Positions 1 to 6,793 are shown, counted from the first letter of the stretch. The stretch is DNA of 10,204 bases from an uncultured Clostridia bacterium (GCA_947589615.1 CANQBU010000041.1:1-10204); one strand, 5' to 3'. The notes: generated by a model from the sequence alone, not told the origin. Translations and numbers: made by a program.

Positions 1-1
1 A

Positions 2-1582
2 ACCTTGGAACTAAAAGCCGACAAGACATATGAAGAAAAACTTATGGAATCTGCATCAATGGAAGATGATGAAACTAAGCTTGTTAAAAGGGCACCTATT
101 GTTGCAGTTATGGGACATGTTGACCATGGCAAAACATCGCTGTTAGATGCTTTCAGAAAAACAAATGTAGTTGCTGGTGAAGCTGGTGGAATTACGCAAA
201 GCATTGGCGCTTATCAAATTTCATTTAACGGTGAGAAAATTACGTTTATAGATACTCCAGGACATGCTGCCTTCACTCAAATGCGTGCAAGAGGGGCGAA
301 AGCGACAGATATCGCAATTTTGGTTGTTGCTGCTGATGACGGTGTTATGCCTCAAACTGTAGAAGCCATAAATCACATAAAAGCAGCTAATGTTCCAATA
401 ATTGTTGCTATAAATAAAATGGATAAGCCAGGAGCAAATCCTGATAAAATCAAGCAGCAATTGGCTGAAAATGGAGTTTTGCCTGAAGACTGGGGTGGAG
501 ATGCTATTTGTGTTCCAATATCGGCAAAAACGGGTATGGGACTAGATGATCTTAAACAAACCATACTACTTGTCAGTGAGGTGCAAGAATTTAAAGCAAA
601 CCCTGATAAAATGGCTACAGCTGTGGTAATCGAAGCTGAACTTGATAAAAACAAAGGTCCTGTTGCATCAATTATTGTTCAAAACGGAACTTTACGCGTT
701 GGTGACTCTATTATGTCAGGATTAACTTATGGAAAAGTCCGTGCAATGTATGACGATACTGGTAAATCAATATTAAGTGCCGAACCTTCTAAACCTGTAG
801 CTATTCTTGGATTCAACGACGTTCCATCAGCAGGAGATCAGGTTTATGCAGTCGAAGAAAACATTTCAAAACAAGTTATACAAGAAAGGATTGCAAAAAT
901 TAAGGCAGAGAGGGCTTCTCACTCAAGTGGAGTAACTCTTGATAATTTTATGAATAGAGTTCAAGAAGGAAATCTTAAAAATCTCAATATTATTCTTAAA
1001 GCAGATACAATGGGTTCAGTCGAAGCAATTAAAGCAACTTTATTAGGAATAAGAAATGAAGAGGCAAAAGTTAATGTTGTTCATTCAGGAGCAGGTGCGG
1101 TTACCGAAAGTGATGTCGATTTAGCTCAAACTACAAGCTCGGTTATTATTTGTTTTAACACTAAACCTTCCTCAAGAGCAAAAAATTTAGCCGATAGTAT
1201 GAAAGTAGAGATTAAAGAATACAAAATCATATATGAAATTGTCGATGATATAACAGCGGTTATAAATGGTATGCTTAGCATTAAATATGAAGAACAATAT
1301 ATCGGAAGTGCAGAGATCAGAATGGTATTTAAGTTGTCCTCAGCAGGAAAAGTCGCCGGCTCGTATATAAAAGATGGAAAAGCTATGCGTAATGCCATTG
1401 CAGTGGTTAAACGCGGCGAAGAAGAAATAGGTAGAACATCCATTGAATCACTCAAAATTGTTAAAGATGAAAAATCTGAAGTTTTAAAGGGATTTGAGTG
1501 TGGTATAAAATTAAAAGATAATGTCGACTTTAAAGAAGGTGACACTATTGAATTTTATAATAAAGTAGCTATTAAAAGATAG
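2..1582 (+). CDS. infB: Translation initiation factor IF-2 (5'-truncated by window edge)
   Basis: IF-2 is the GTPase that places fMet-tRNA on the 30S subunit and promotes subunit joining. The reading frame is open to the left edge, so the gene begins upstream; the TTG at base 5 is not a credible start, and the N-terminal IF2_N region is missing. Counting from base 5 as residue 1, the G domain shows GHVDHGKT (37-44), GGIT (61-64), DTPG (83-86), NKMD (137-140) and SAK (173-175), all five GTPase motifs. These are followed by the beta-barrel domain II, domain III (ADTMGSVEA) and a C-terminal domain ending in the typical EGDTIEFY-like segment that contacts initiator tRNA. The end looks complete. 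The stop codon overlaps the ribosome binding site of rbfA, so the two genes are probably co-transcribed and coupled. Identification is secure. Confidence 0.98.
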   Translation, partial: TLELKADKTYEEKLMESASMEDDETKLVKRAPIVAVMGHVDHGKTSLLDAFRKTNVVAGEAGGITQSIGAYQISFNGEKITFIDTPGHAAFTQMRARGAKATDIAILVVAADDGVMPQTVEAINHIKAANVPIIVAINKMDKPGANPDKIKQQLAENGVLPEDWGGDAICVPISAKTGMGLDDLKQTILLVSEVQEFKANPDKMATAVVIEAELDKNKGPVASIIVQNGTLRVGDSIMSGLTYGKVRAMYDDTGKSILSAEPSKPVAILGFNDVPSAGDQVYAVEENISKQVIQERIAKIKAERASHSSGVTLDNFMNRVQEGNLKNLNIILKADTMGSVEAIKATLLGIRNEEAKVNVVHSGAGAVTESDVDLAQTTSSVIICFNTKPSSRAKNLADSMKVEIKEYKIIYEIVDDITAVINGMLSIKYEEQYIGSAEIRMVFKLSSAGKVAGSYIKDGKAMRNAIAVVKRGEEEIGRTSIESLKIVKDEKSEVLKGFECGIKLKDNVDFKEGDTIEFYNKVAIKR

Positions 1583-1590
1583 GAGGGATA

Positions 1591-1947
1591 ATGTCTAAAA
1601 GATTCGACAGGGCGAATAGTGAATTGCAAAAATGCATTTCATATATTATTTTAAATAAAATGAATGACCCTAGAATAGATCCACTATTATATGTAAGTGA
1701 AGTAAATTTAACTCCTGATTTTCAATTTTGCAAAATAAAGATTGCGCTTGATGATGAAAATAAACAAAAATTGGAAACAATCATTAAAGTTTTAGAAAAA
1801 TCAGAGGGATTTATAAAAAGAGAATTAGCCGATATGGTTTCTATGCCTCAAATGCCAAAGTTGCAATTTGAAATAGATAAAGGAACAAGTGCAACTATAA
1901 GAATCAATGAGATATTAAAAACATTAAATATAAATAAAGATGAGTGA
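1591..1947 (+). CDS. rbfA: Ribosome-binding factor A
   Basis: RbfA is a small single-KH-domain protein that binds the 30S subunit near the 5' helix of 16S rRNA and is needed for late 30S maturation, especially in the cold. At 118 residues it has the family's usual length. Recognisable family signatures are the N-terminal helix with an NDPRID-type DPR segment (about residues 26-31), the following strand with DFQFCKIKI, then a FIKRELA helix and the PQMPKLQFEID strand. An AGGAGG motif at 1581-1586 lies 4 bp before the ATG and overlaps the infB stop. The infB-rbfA order is conserved in most bacteria. A ylxP-like gene, often found between the two in Bacilli, is absent. Confidence 0.96.
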   Translation: MSKRFDRANSELQKCISYIILNKMNDPRIDPLLYVSEVNLTPDFQFCKIKIALDDENKQKLETIIKVLEKSEGFIKRELADMVSMPQMPKLQFEIDKGTSATIRINEILKTLNINKDE

Positions 1948-1950
1948 TTG

Positions 1951-2901
1951 ATGGATAGTTTAAAAGAAATATCAAAACAAATAAAAAAATCAAATTCCAT
2001 TGCAATTTTTACGCATGTTTCACCCGATTGTGATGCGCTTGGTTCGTCTTGTGCTTTAATGACCGCCTTAAATAAAATGAATATTAAAACAAATTTATTT
2101 ATTAAAGAGCCTCTAACGCATGACCAAACAAAATTATTTTCTGAAAATAAAATATTAAATACAGAATGTGATGTTTCAAACTATGATCTATTTATTGCAA
2201 CAGACGTATCTGCGTTAAATAGATTGGGTGAATATAGTACTATTTTTAACAATAGCAATAATACTATTGTCCTTGATCACCATTATTGCGATAAAAAGAT
2301 TGGGAAATTTAATTATATAGATAATAATTCAAGTTCCGCCTGTGAAATAGTATTTTCACTTTTAAAAGAATTAAAAGTAGATATAGATAGTGAAATAGCT
2401 ACCATGTTATTTGTTGGAATATCTGCAGATACATCTTCGTTTCAAAATTCTAATACAAATTCAAAATCATATTTAAATGCCTACGAATTATGCAAGCTTA
2501 AAGCTGATATCGTAAAGGCAAATCAAATTCTGTATGAAAATAAAACCGAAAAAGAAATAAAATTTGAAAAATATCTATTAAATAACTATAAAATAATAAA
2601 AAACTGTGCTTACATAGCTATAGATAAAAAGATTTTAAAAAAATTAAATGGCGGAAAAGCAGACTGTTCTTCTTTTAGTCGTAAGTTGGTGTCAATTGAA
2701 AATATTATATATGGTTTCAGTTTAGTTGAAGAGGAGAATGGTTTATTTGGGCTGTCACTTAGAGCAAAAGACGGCTACAATGTTAAAATAATAGCGGAGA
2801 AATTCGGAGGAGGTGGTCATATATGTGCATCTGGTGCGAAATTTCATGCTAAAAACATAAAAGAAGCCACCCAAAAAGTTTTGGAAGCATTTAATAAATA
2901 A
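1951..2901 (+). CDS. nrnA: DHH-family nano-RNase / pAp phosphatase NrnA
   Basis: NrnA-type proteins degrade very short RNA oligonucleotides and dephosphorylate 3'-phosphoadenosine 5'-phosphate, using two metal ions. From the ATG at 1951 (316 residues), motif I is THVSPDCDALGS (21-32), an Asp lies at 85, the DHH triad is at 109-111, and Asp160 is in GISADTSSF, all in the DHH domain. The DHHA1 domain carries Arg271 and the substrate-binding GGGGH (286-290). Motif I has Cys27 where the family usually has Gly (PDGD), a mild oddity. The start is ambiguous: TTG at 1948 is directly followed by ATG at 1951, and the only upstream help is a weak GATGAG at 1939-1944 inside rbfA. Starting right after the rbfA TGA suggests translational coupling. 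nrnA between rbfA and truB is a common Firmicute arrangement. Confidence 0.94.
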   Translation: MDSLKEISKQIKKSNSIAIFTHVSPDCDALGSSCALMTALNKMNIKTNLFIKEPLTHDQTKLFSENKILNTECDVSNYDLFIATDVSALNRLGEYSTIFNNSNNTIVLDHHYCDKKIGKFNYIDNNSSSACEIVFSLLKELKVDIDSEIATMLFVGISADTSSFQNSNTNSKSYLNAYELCKLKADIVKANQILYENKTEKEIKFEKYLLNNYKIIKNCAYIAIDKKILKKLNGGKADCSSFSRKLVSIENIIYGFSLVEEENGLFGLSLRAKDGYNVKIIAEKFGGGGHICASGAKFHAKNIKEATQKVLEAFNK

Positions 2902-2917
2902 GATAGAAGGTGAATAA

Positions 2918-3763
2918 ATGATTAGCGGAATAATTTTAATAAACAAAAGAAAGGGGTATTCATCAAATAGTGTTGTAGGTAAAGTAAAAAGATTATTAAA
3001 GTTAGAAAAAGTAGGTCATTTAGGAACATTAGATGTTTTGGCTGAAGGACTTTTACCTATTACAATAGGAAAAGGGACAAAATTATTTGAATATTTTTTA
3101 AATAAAGATAAAACTTATAAAACAACTTTTAAATTTGGCTGCACTACAACAACTCTTGACCTTGAAGGAGACATAACAGAATGCAATAATGTTATTGTTA
3201 CCATGGAAACTTTGAAAAGAAAATTGCCTCCTTTTATAGGAAAATACAATCAAATGCCTCCTATATATTCCGCCAAAAAGATTAATGGAAAAAAGGCATA
3301 TGAGTTTGCCAGAGCAGGTCAAGATGTTCAATTAAAGCCAAAAGAAATAGAGATATATTCTATTAAAATTTTAAGGGAAGTTGATATTAATGAATTTGAA
3401 TTGGAAGTTAGCTGTAGTAGTGGGACTTATATAAGATCATTATGTAGAGATGTTGCAACGGCCTTGAACACATACGGTATTATGACAAGTATACAACGCA
3501 CAAGATGTGGCATTTTTCGTTTAGAAGATGCAGAAACATTGGAAGATTTGGAGAATGGATATATTCATCTAATTCCACTTAAAGATGTTTTTGATTATCC
3601 AGAAATAAATTTAAAGGAACAAGATAAAATAAAACTTTTAAATGGTGTTCATACAATATGTGAAATTGAAAATGGATTATATAAACTTTTTTGTGATAAA
3701 GATTTCTTAGGGGTCGGACAGGTAAATGATAAAGTTTTGTCATTTTATTTACGTTTAGTATAG
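2918..3763 (+). CDS. truB: tRNA pseudouridine(55) synthase TruB
   Basis: TruB isomerises U55 in the T-loop of tRNAs to pseudouridine and also helps tRNA folding. Catalytic Asp39 lies in GHLGTLD (33-39). Tyr67, Asp81, PPIYSA (114-119) and the Tyr171/Arg173 pair in GTYIRSL match the conserved active-site positions. The C-terminal part, with FLGVGQV, resembles the small C-terminal TruB domain. The 281 residues are slightly short for the family but look intact. Some motif spellings are unusual: NKRKGYSSNSVV where NKPxGxTSxDVV is typical, DVLAEG where DPLASG-like sequence is usual, and TTTTLD where TDTxD is common. The key catalytic residues remain, so I infer activity. AAGGTGA at 2907-2913 precedes the ATG at a 4-bp spacing. 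nrnA lies 16 bp upstream and the TIM-barrel nuclease 9 bp downstream. Confidence 0.95.
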   Translation: MISGIILINKRKGYSSNSVVGKVKRLLKLEKVGHLGTLDVLAEGLLPITIGKGTKLFEYFLNKDKTYKTTFKFGCTTTTLDLEGDITECNNVIVTMETLKRKLPPFIGKYNQMPPIYSAKKINGKKAYEFARAGQDVQLKPKEIEIYSIKILREVDINEFELEVSCSSGTYIRSLCRDVATALNTYGIMTSIQRTRCGIFRLEDAETLEDLENGYIHLIPLKDVFDYPEINLKEQDKIKLLNGVHTICEIENGLYKLFCDKDFLGVGQVNDKVLSFYLRLV

Positions 3764-3772
3764 GGGGGAATA

Positions 3773-4636
3773 ATGGTTCTATTTGGGCCTTCAGGATGTG
3801 GAGAAGAATTTTACAATGAAGGATATAAGGGATTATTGGATGTTCCTGCTTGGATAAAAAATCGTGGACTAGATGCATTTGAATATTCGTTTGGTCATGG
3901 ATATCAAATGAGTAGTGAACTTGCAATAAAGGCTGGGGCGTTGTTTAAAGAAAACAATATAAAACTTTCACTTCATGCTCCTTTTTATATAAATTTTGCT
4001 AATCCAAGCGAAGAGATGTATCAAAAAACACAAGGTTATTTATATACTGGAATCAAATTTATGCGCGCCTTTGATTGCGATAGAATTGTTTTTCATCCCG
4101 CGTCTGAAGGGAAATTAGCACGTGATGAAGCCCTAAAATTAACAATTAGTCGTTTTTCAGAAACTTTCGATAATTTAGAAAGAGAAAATCTTATTGACGG
4201 ATTATATTTTTGTCCGGAGACAATGGGAAAATCCAAGCAAATTGGGACATACAGAGAGGTGGTCGATTTATGCACATTAAATTCACATCTGATTCCTACT
4301 TTTGATTTTGGACATATAAATGCTTTAGAACAGGGAAGTTTAAAGACAGCAGATGATTATAAGAGAATTTTTGATTATTCTCTAGAAAAAATCGGATATG
4401 AAAAAACTAATAACTGTCATATACATTTTTCTAAAATTCAATATGGACCATTAGGAGAAATAAAACATTTAAATTATGATGATATTACTTATGGGCCTGA
4501 ATTCGATGAGTTGGCAAAAGTTTTGGTAGAATATAATCTTTCCCCACGAGTAATTTGTGAATCAATGACAACTATGCCGAAAGACGCTCAAATTATGAAA
4601 AAAATATATCAAAATCTACTAGACAAAAGTAAATAA
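3773..4636 (+). CDS. AP endonuclease family 2 (endonuclease IV-like) TIM-barrel protein
   Basis: This 287-residue protein has the pattern of the xylose-isomerase-like TIM barrel used by endonuclease IV, which cleaves DNA 5' of abasic sites with three metal ions (usually zinc). Likely ligands appear in the expected order: His68 (SLHAPF), His108 (FHPAS), Glu149 (CPETMG), Asp178 and His181 (DFGHIN), His216/His218 (CHIHFS), His232 (IKHLN) and Glu263 (CESM). In classical Nfo the segment before the penultimate His reads D-x-H; here it is I-K-H, so one Asp ligand seems absent or shifted to Glu229. This spelling may belong to a clostridial/archaeal-type subfamily rather than true Nfo, so I give no symbol. 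The ribosome binding site AGGGGGG (3762-3768) overlaps the truB stop, placing the gene in the same operon. AP endonuclease activity is likely but not certain. Confidence 0.82.
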   Translation: MVLFGPSGCGEEFYNEGYKGLLDVPAWIKNRGLDAFEYSFGHGYQMSSELAIKAGALFKENNIKLSLHAPFYINFANPSEEMYQKTQGYLYTGIKFMRAFDCDRIVFHPASEGKLARDEALKLTISRFSETFDNLERENLIDGLYFCPETMGKSKQIGTYREVVDLCTLNSHLIPTFDFGHINALEQGSLKTADDYKRIFDYSLEKIGYEKTNNCHIHFSKIQYGPLGEIKHLNYDDITYGPEFDELAKVLVEYNLSPRVICESMTTMPKDAQIMKKIYQNLLDKSK

Positions 4637-4648
4637 ATATGTTAAAAT
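4620..4648 (+). promoter_or_regulatory. SigA-type promoter for efp, extended -10
   Basis: The -35 is TAGACA (4620-4625), one mismatch from TTGACA. It is followed by a 17-bp spacer and the -10 TAAAAT (4643-4648), preceded by an extended TG (4640-4641). The -35 and most of the spacer overlap the last codons and stop of the nuclease gene. Transcription would start near 4655, leaving a short leader before the efp ribosome binding site AAAGGAG (4664-4670). Efp can therefore be expressed independently of the upstream operon, although no terminator separates them. Confidence 0.72.
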
Positions 4649-4677
4649 GAATTAGAATTTTATAAAGGAGAAAAAAT

Positions 4678-5238
4678 ATGGTATTTGCAGGAGATTTTAG
4701 AAAAGGAACAACATTTGAATGGGACGGAGTAGTTTATTCAGTAATAGATTTTCTTCACGTAAAACCTGGTAAAGGCTCTCCATTTGTAAGAGCAAAAATT
4801 AAAAATGTTATGACAGGACAAGTTAAAGAAACTACTTTTAACCCATCTGATAAATTTCCAGTAGCTGTTATTGAAAAGAAAGAAATGACTTATTTGTATA
4901 ATGATGGAGAAATTTACTATTTTATGGATGCTGAAACTTATGATCAAATTCCATTAAATAAAGAAAGTGTTGAAGATGCGTTAAATTTTGTAAAAGAAAA
5001 TGAAAATTGCACAATGTATTTCTATAAAGGAAATCCTTTCTCGGTTTATGCACCAAATTTTGTTGAGTTGGAGGTTGTTGACTGTGAACCTGGAATTCAA
5101 GGTGATACCTCTAAGTCAACTAATAAACCAGCAAAAGTGGAGACAGGTTATGTTTTACAAGTTCCTCTTTTCGTAAACGTTGGTGACAAAATCAGAATTG
5201 ATACTCGTGACGGAAGTTACATGGAAAGAATTAAATAA
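4678..5238 (+). CDS. efp: Translation elongation factor P
   Basis: EF-P enters the E site of stalled ribosomes and stimulates peptide bond formation at consecutive prolines. The 186 residues match the family length. The N-terminal KOW-like domain begins AGDFRKGTTFEWDG, and the tip loop is KPGKGSP with Lys32 at the position that is 5-aminopentanolylated in Bacillus subtilis and beta-lysylated at the equivalent Lys in E. coli; the two OB domains follow. The C-terminus keeps the family's TRDGSYMER-type signature. The start is fixed by AAAGGAG (4664-4670), 7 bp upstream. A dedicated promoter precedes the gene and a terminator follows it, so it is mainly a single-gene unit. Efp next to spoIIIA is a known arrangement in Bacilli and many Clostridia. 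Confidence 0.98.
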   Translation: MVFAGDFRKGTTFEWDGVVYSVIDFLHVKPGKGSPFVRAKIKNVMTGQVKETTFNPSDKFPVAVIEKKEMTYLYNDGEIYYFMDAETYDQIPLNKESVEDALNFVKENENCTMYFYKGNPFSVYAPNFVELEVVDCEPGIQGDTSKSTNKPAKVETGYVLQVPLFVNVGDKIRIDTRDGSYMERIK

Positions 5239-5256
5239 TCAAAATAAAAAATAAAT

Positions 5257-5295
5257 GCAGGATTGTTTCTTAATCGGAATTAAGCCTGCTTTTTT
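5257..5295 (+). terminator. Rho-independent terminator of efp
   Basis: The outer stem GCAGG (5257-5261) pairs with CCTGC (5285-5289). The inner stem CTTAAT (5269-5274) pairs with ATTAAG (5279-5284) around a CGGA tetraloop. Six T residues follow at 5290-5295, and A-rich sequence precedes the stem. The 5' arm has a 7-nt bulge (5262-5268) with no partner on the 3' side, so the two helices could stack. It should separate efp from spoIIIA transcription. Confidence 0.85.
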
Positions 5296-5307
5296 GTTAT
5301 CATGTTT

Positions 5308-5324
5308 GAGCATGTGCTCTTTTT
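5308..5324 (+). repeat. Short dyad GAGCA-TG-TGCTC followed by T run
   Basis: GAGCA and TGCTC form a near-perfect 12-bp palindrome (5308-5319) followed by five T residues. A direct repeat, CATGT at 5301 and 5311, overlaps it with a 10-bp period. It could be an operator in the spoIIIA upstream region or a weak second terminator with a 4-bp GAGC/GCTC stem. The role is unknown and chance is possible. Confidence 0.3.
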
Positions 5325-5387
5325 GACTTTATTTGTCGTAATGTAATTTGCTTATTTATTTTTAAATACATTACCATAGGAGACGAT

Positions 5388-6290
5388 ATGCTGAAAAATA
5401 TTCTTCCGAATAATATTTATGATATTTTAGTATCAAAAGTAAATTTTAAATCTATTAATGAAATTCGATTAAGAGCAGACAAGCCTATCGTTTTGATTAT
5501 TGGCAGCCAAAGAATTTATCTCGGTGAAAATGGGGTTACCAGCAACCTAAAATTTGCTTTATATGCTTCAAAAATAATGGTCGAAGATGTCATATTTAGA
5601 GCTAGCGAATGCTCGATCTATTCAGTTAACGAACAACTTAAAAAGGGTTATTTAGTAACCAAGGGAGGAATTAGATTAGGAATAGGCGGGGATGTTATAG
5701 AAGAGGCTGGCAAAATAAAAACATTAACAAATTTTAACAGTGTCAACATAAGGCTGCCACACGAAGTAAAAAATTGTTCTCTTAATGCTTTCAACTTTTT
5801 GCTTTATAATAACCAGGTCTTAAATTCGTTAGTAATCTCTCCACCGGGCGCTGGGAAAACCACCTTTTTACGCGATTTCGTATGTCAATTATCTGAGCGT
5901 AATTTTGCTTATAACGTTTTAATTTTGGATGAAAGAGGAGAAATTGATTTAGGGACAAATGGATGCACTGGCAATTTTACTGATAAAATATCATTTGCAA
6001 GAAAAAGTATTGGATTTGAAAACGGAATTAGGGCATTATCTCCCAATATAATTGTTACTGATGAACTCGGGCACAAAGAAGACGTCGAGGCGGTTTTGTA
6101 TGCAGTTAATTCCGGAGTTTCCGTTATAGCTTCAGCGCACAGCGACACTATTGAAAACTTCATAAAAAAACCAACTTTTGATGAACTTGTAAAAAATAAG
6201 GTTTTTAAAAGATATGTTCTTTTATCACAACGTAATGGTCCTGGAACTTTAGAGGGAATTTATGACGAGAATTATTCAAGATTAAAGTAG
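5388..6290 (+). CDS. spoIIIAA: Stage III sporulation protein AA (ATPase of the SpoIIIA-SpoIIQ channel)
   Basis: SpoIIIAA is a secretion-type ATPase on the mother-cell side of the forespore membranes, thought to energise the SpoIIIA-SpoIIQ complex. The N-terminal part contains EIRLRADKP and a YSVNEQLKKGYLVTKGGIRLG region typical of the family. Walker A is SPPGAGKTTFLRD (151-163, Lys157), the DER of Walker B is at 181-183, and a second acidic motif TDELGHKED is at 224-232. The C-terminal IASAHSDT and GPGTLEGIY segments also fit. The stretch between Walker B and TDELG (about 185-215) reads very differently from the GxRxDVLDxCPKAEG-like loop I know from Bacillus and Clostridium proteins, although its length is similar. 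The start is supported by AGGAGA (5378-5383) and by agreement of the N-terminus with the family. It is the first gene of the eight-gene operon. Confidence 0.95.
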   Translation: MLKNILPNNIYDILVSKVNFKSINEIRLRADKPIVLIIGSQRIYLGENGVTSNLKFALYASKIMVEDVIFRASECSIYSVNEQLKKGYLVTKGGIRLGIGGDVIEEAGKIKTLTNFNSVNIRLPHEVKNCSLNAFNFLLYNNQVLNSLVISPPGAGKTTFLRDFVCQLSERNFAYNVLILDERGEIDLGTNGCTGNFTDKISFARKSIGFENGIRALSPNIIVTDELGHKEDVEAVLYAVNSGVSVIASAHSDTIENFIKKPTFDELVKNKVFKRYVLLSQRNGPGTLEGIYDENYSRLK

Positions 6291-6298
6291 AGGTGGAA

Positions 6299-6793
6299 AT
6301 GAAAATATTTGTTTTAATCTTTTTATTGTGTGTGTCTTTATTTATAGGATATGTATTTTCTAAGAAATATAAAATAAGAGCTAATTTCTTTCAAGCACTG
6401 GTTTTTTTATGTCAAAAATTTGATGTAGAAATAAATTTTTCAAGAGAAAGGGTAAAAAATATCTTTTCCAATCTAGATGAAAAAGAAAAGAACAAATTGC
6501 ATTGTTTAGATACAAATTACCTTTCATTTATTGATAAGGAATCACCGCTAGACAAGGAAGTACTTTTCAACAATATAAATTTTTTAAAAGAAGATGAAAA
6601 AGATTTAATTTTTATGTTTTTTAAAGGTTTAGGTAGAAGTGATGTTGATAGTCAATCAAAAGAAATAAAAAACTTCCAAAGTAGATTTGAAATCATATCT
6701 TCAAATGCAGTCAATGAAAACAAAAAATATGGTGCTTTGTCTATCAAGCTAGGTTTGATTGCTGGGCTCTTCATTTTGATTGTTTTTATATAG
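6299..6793 (+). CDS. spoIIIAB: Stage III sporulation protein AB
   Basis: SpoIIIAB is a bitopic/anchored component of the SpoIIIA machine, related to type II secretion GspF-like inner-membrane proteins. From ATG 6299 the product has 164 residues: an N-terminal hydrophobic helix (about 1-20), a charged helical cytosolic middle, the family's GLGRSDVDSQ signature (about residues 108-117), and a C-terminal hydrophobic helix (LGLIAGLFILIVFI). A GTG at 6293 in the same frame would add two residues, but AGAGG at 6289-6293 spaces better to ATG 6299 and overlaps that GTG. The gene starts 8 bp after the spoIIIAA stop, and its own TAG overlaps the ribosome binding site of spoIIIAC. Confidence 0.92.
   Translation: MKIFVLIFLLCVSLFIGYVFSKKYKIRANFFQALVFLCQKFDVEINFSRERVKNIFSNLDEKEKNKLHCLDTNYLSFIDKESPLDKEVLFNNINFLKEDEKDLIFMFFKGLGRSDVDSQSKEIKNFQSRFEIISSNAVNENKKYGALSIKLGLIAGLFILIVFI

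Larger units (their letters stand above)
5239..5387 (+). promoter_or_regulatory. efp-spoIIIAA intergenic region with presumed spoIIIA promoter
   Basis: This is the longest gene-free stretch in the window. It holds the efp terminator, a small dyad at 5308-5319, and whatever promoter drives spoIIIA. In Bacillus subtilis spoIIIA is transcribed by mother-cell SigE. The best SigE-like match I can find is TAATTTG (5344-5350), 14 bp, then AATACATT (5365-5372), fair against the remembered KMATATT / CATACANT consensus but very close to the ribosome binding site AGGAGA (5378-5383). A SigA-like TTGACT at 5323-5328 has no good -10 at 16-18 bp. The presence of a promoter is inferred from the terminator upstream; its exact position is uncertain. 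Confidence 0.4.

Noticed and set aside
5..7. TTG as a start of infB
   Set aside because: The frame is open further upstream, the IF-2 N-terminal region is missing and no ribosome binding site can be seen, so the gene is simply cut by the window edge.
221..4947. Open frames of 60-139 codons on the minus strand within infB, nrnA, truB, the nuclease gene and efp
   Set aside because: They lie entirely or mostly opposite well-identified genes, lack ribosome binding sites and recognisable domains, and have compositions expected of antisense shadows.
5334..5340. TGTCGTA as a Spo0A box
   Set aside because: One mismatch from TGTCGAA is readily found by chance in 149 bp, and spoIIIA is expected to depend on SigE rather than directly on Spo0A.
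5323..5351. SigA promoter for spoIIIA starting with TTGACT
   Set aside because: No acceptable -10 lies 16-18 bp downstream (ATTTGC or neighbours), so the -35 match alone is not enough.
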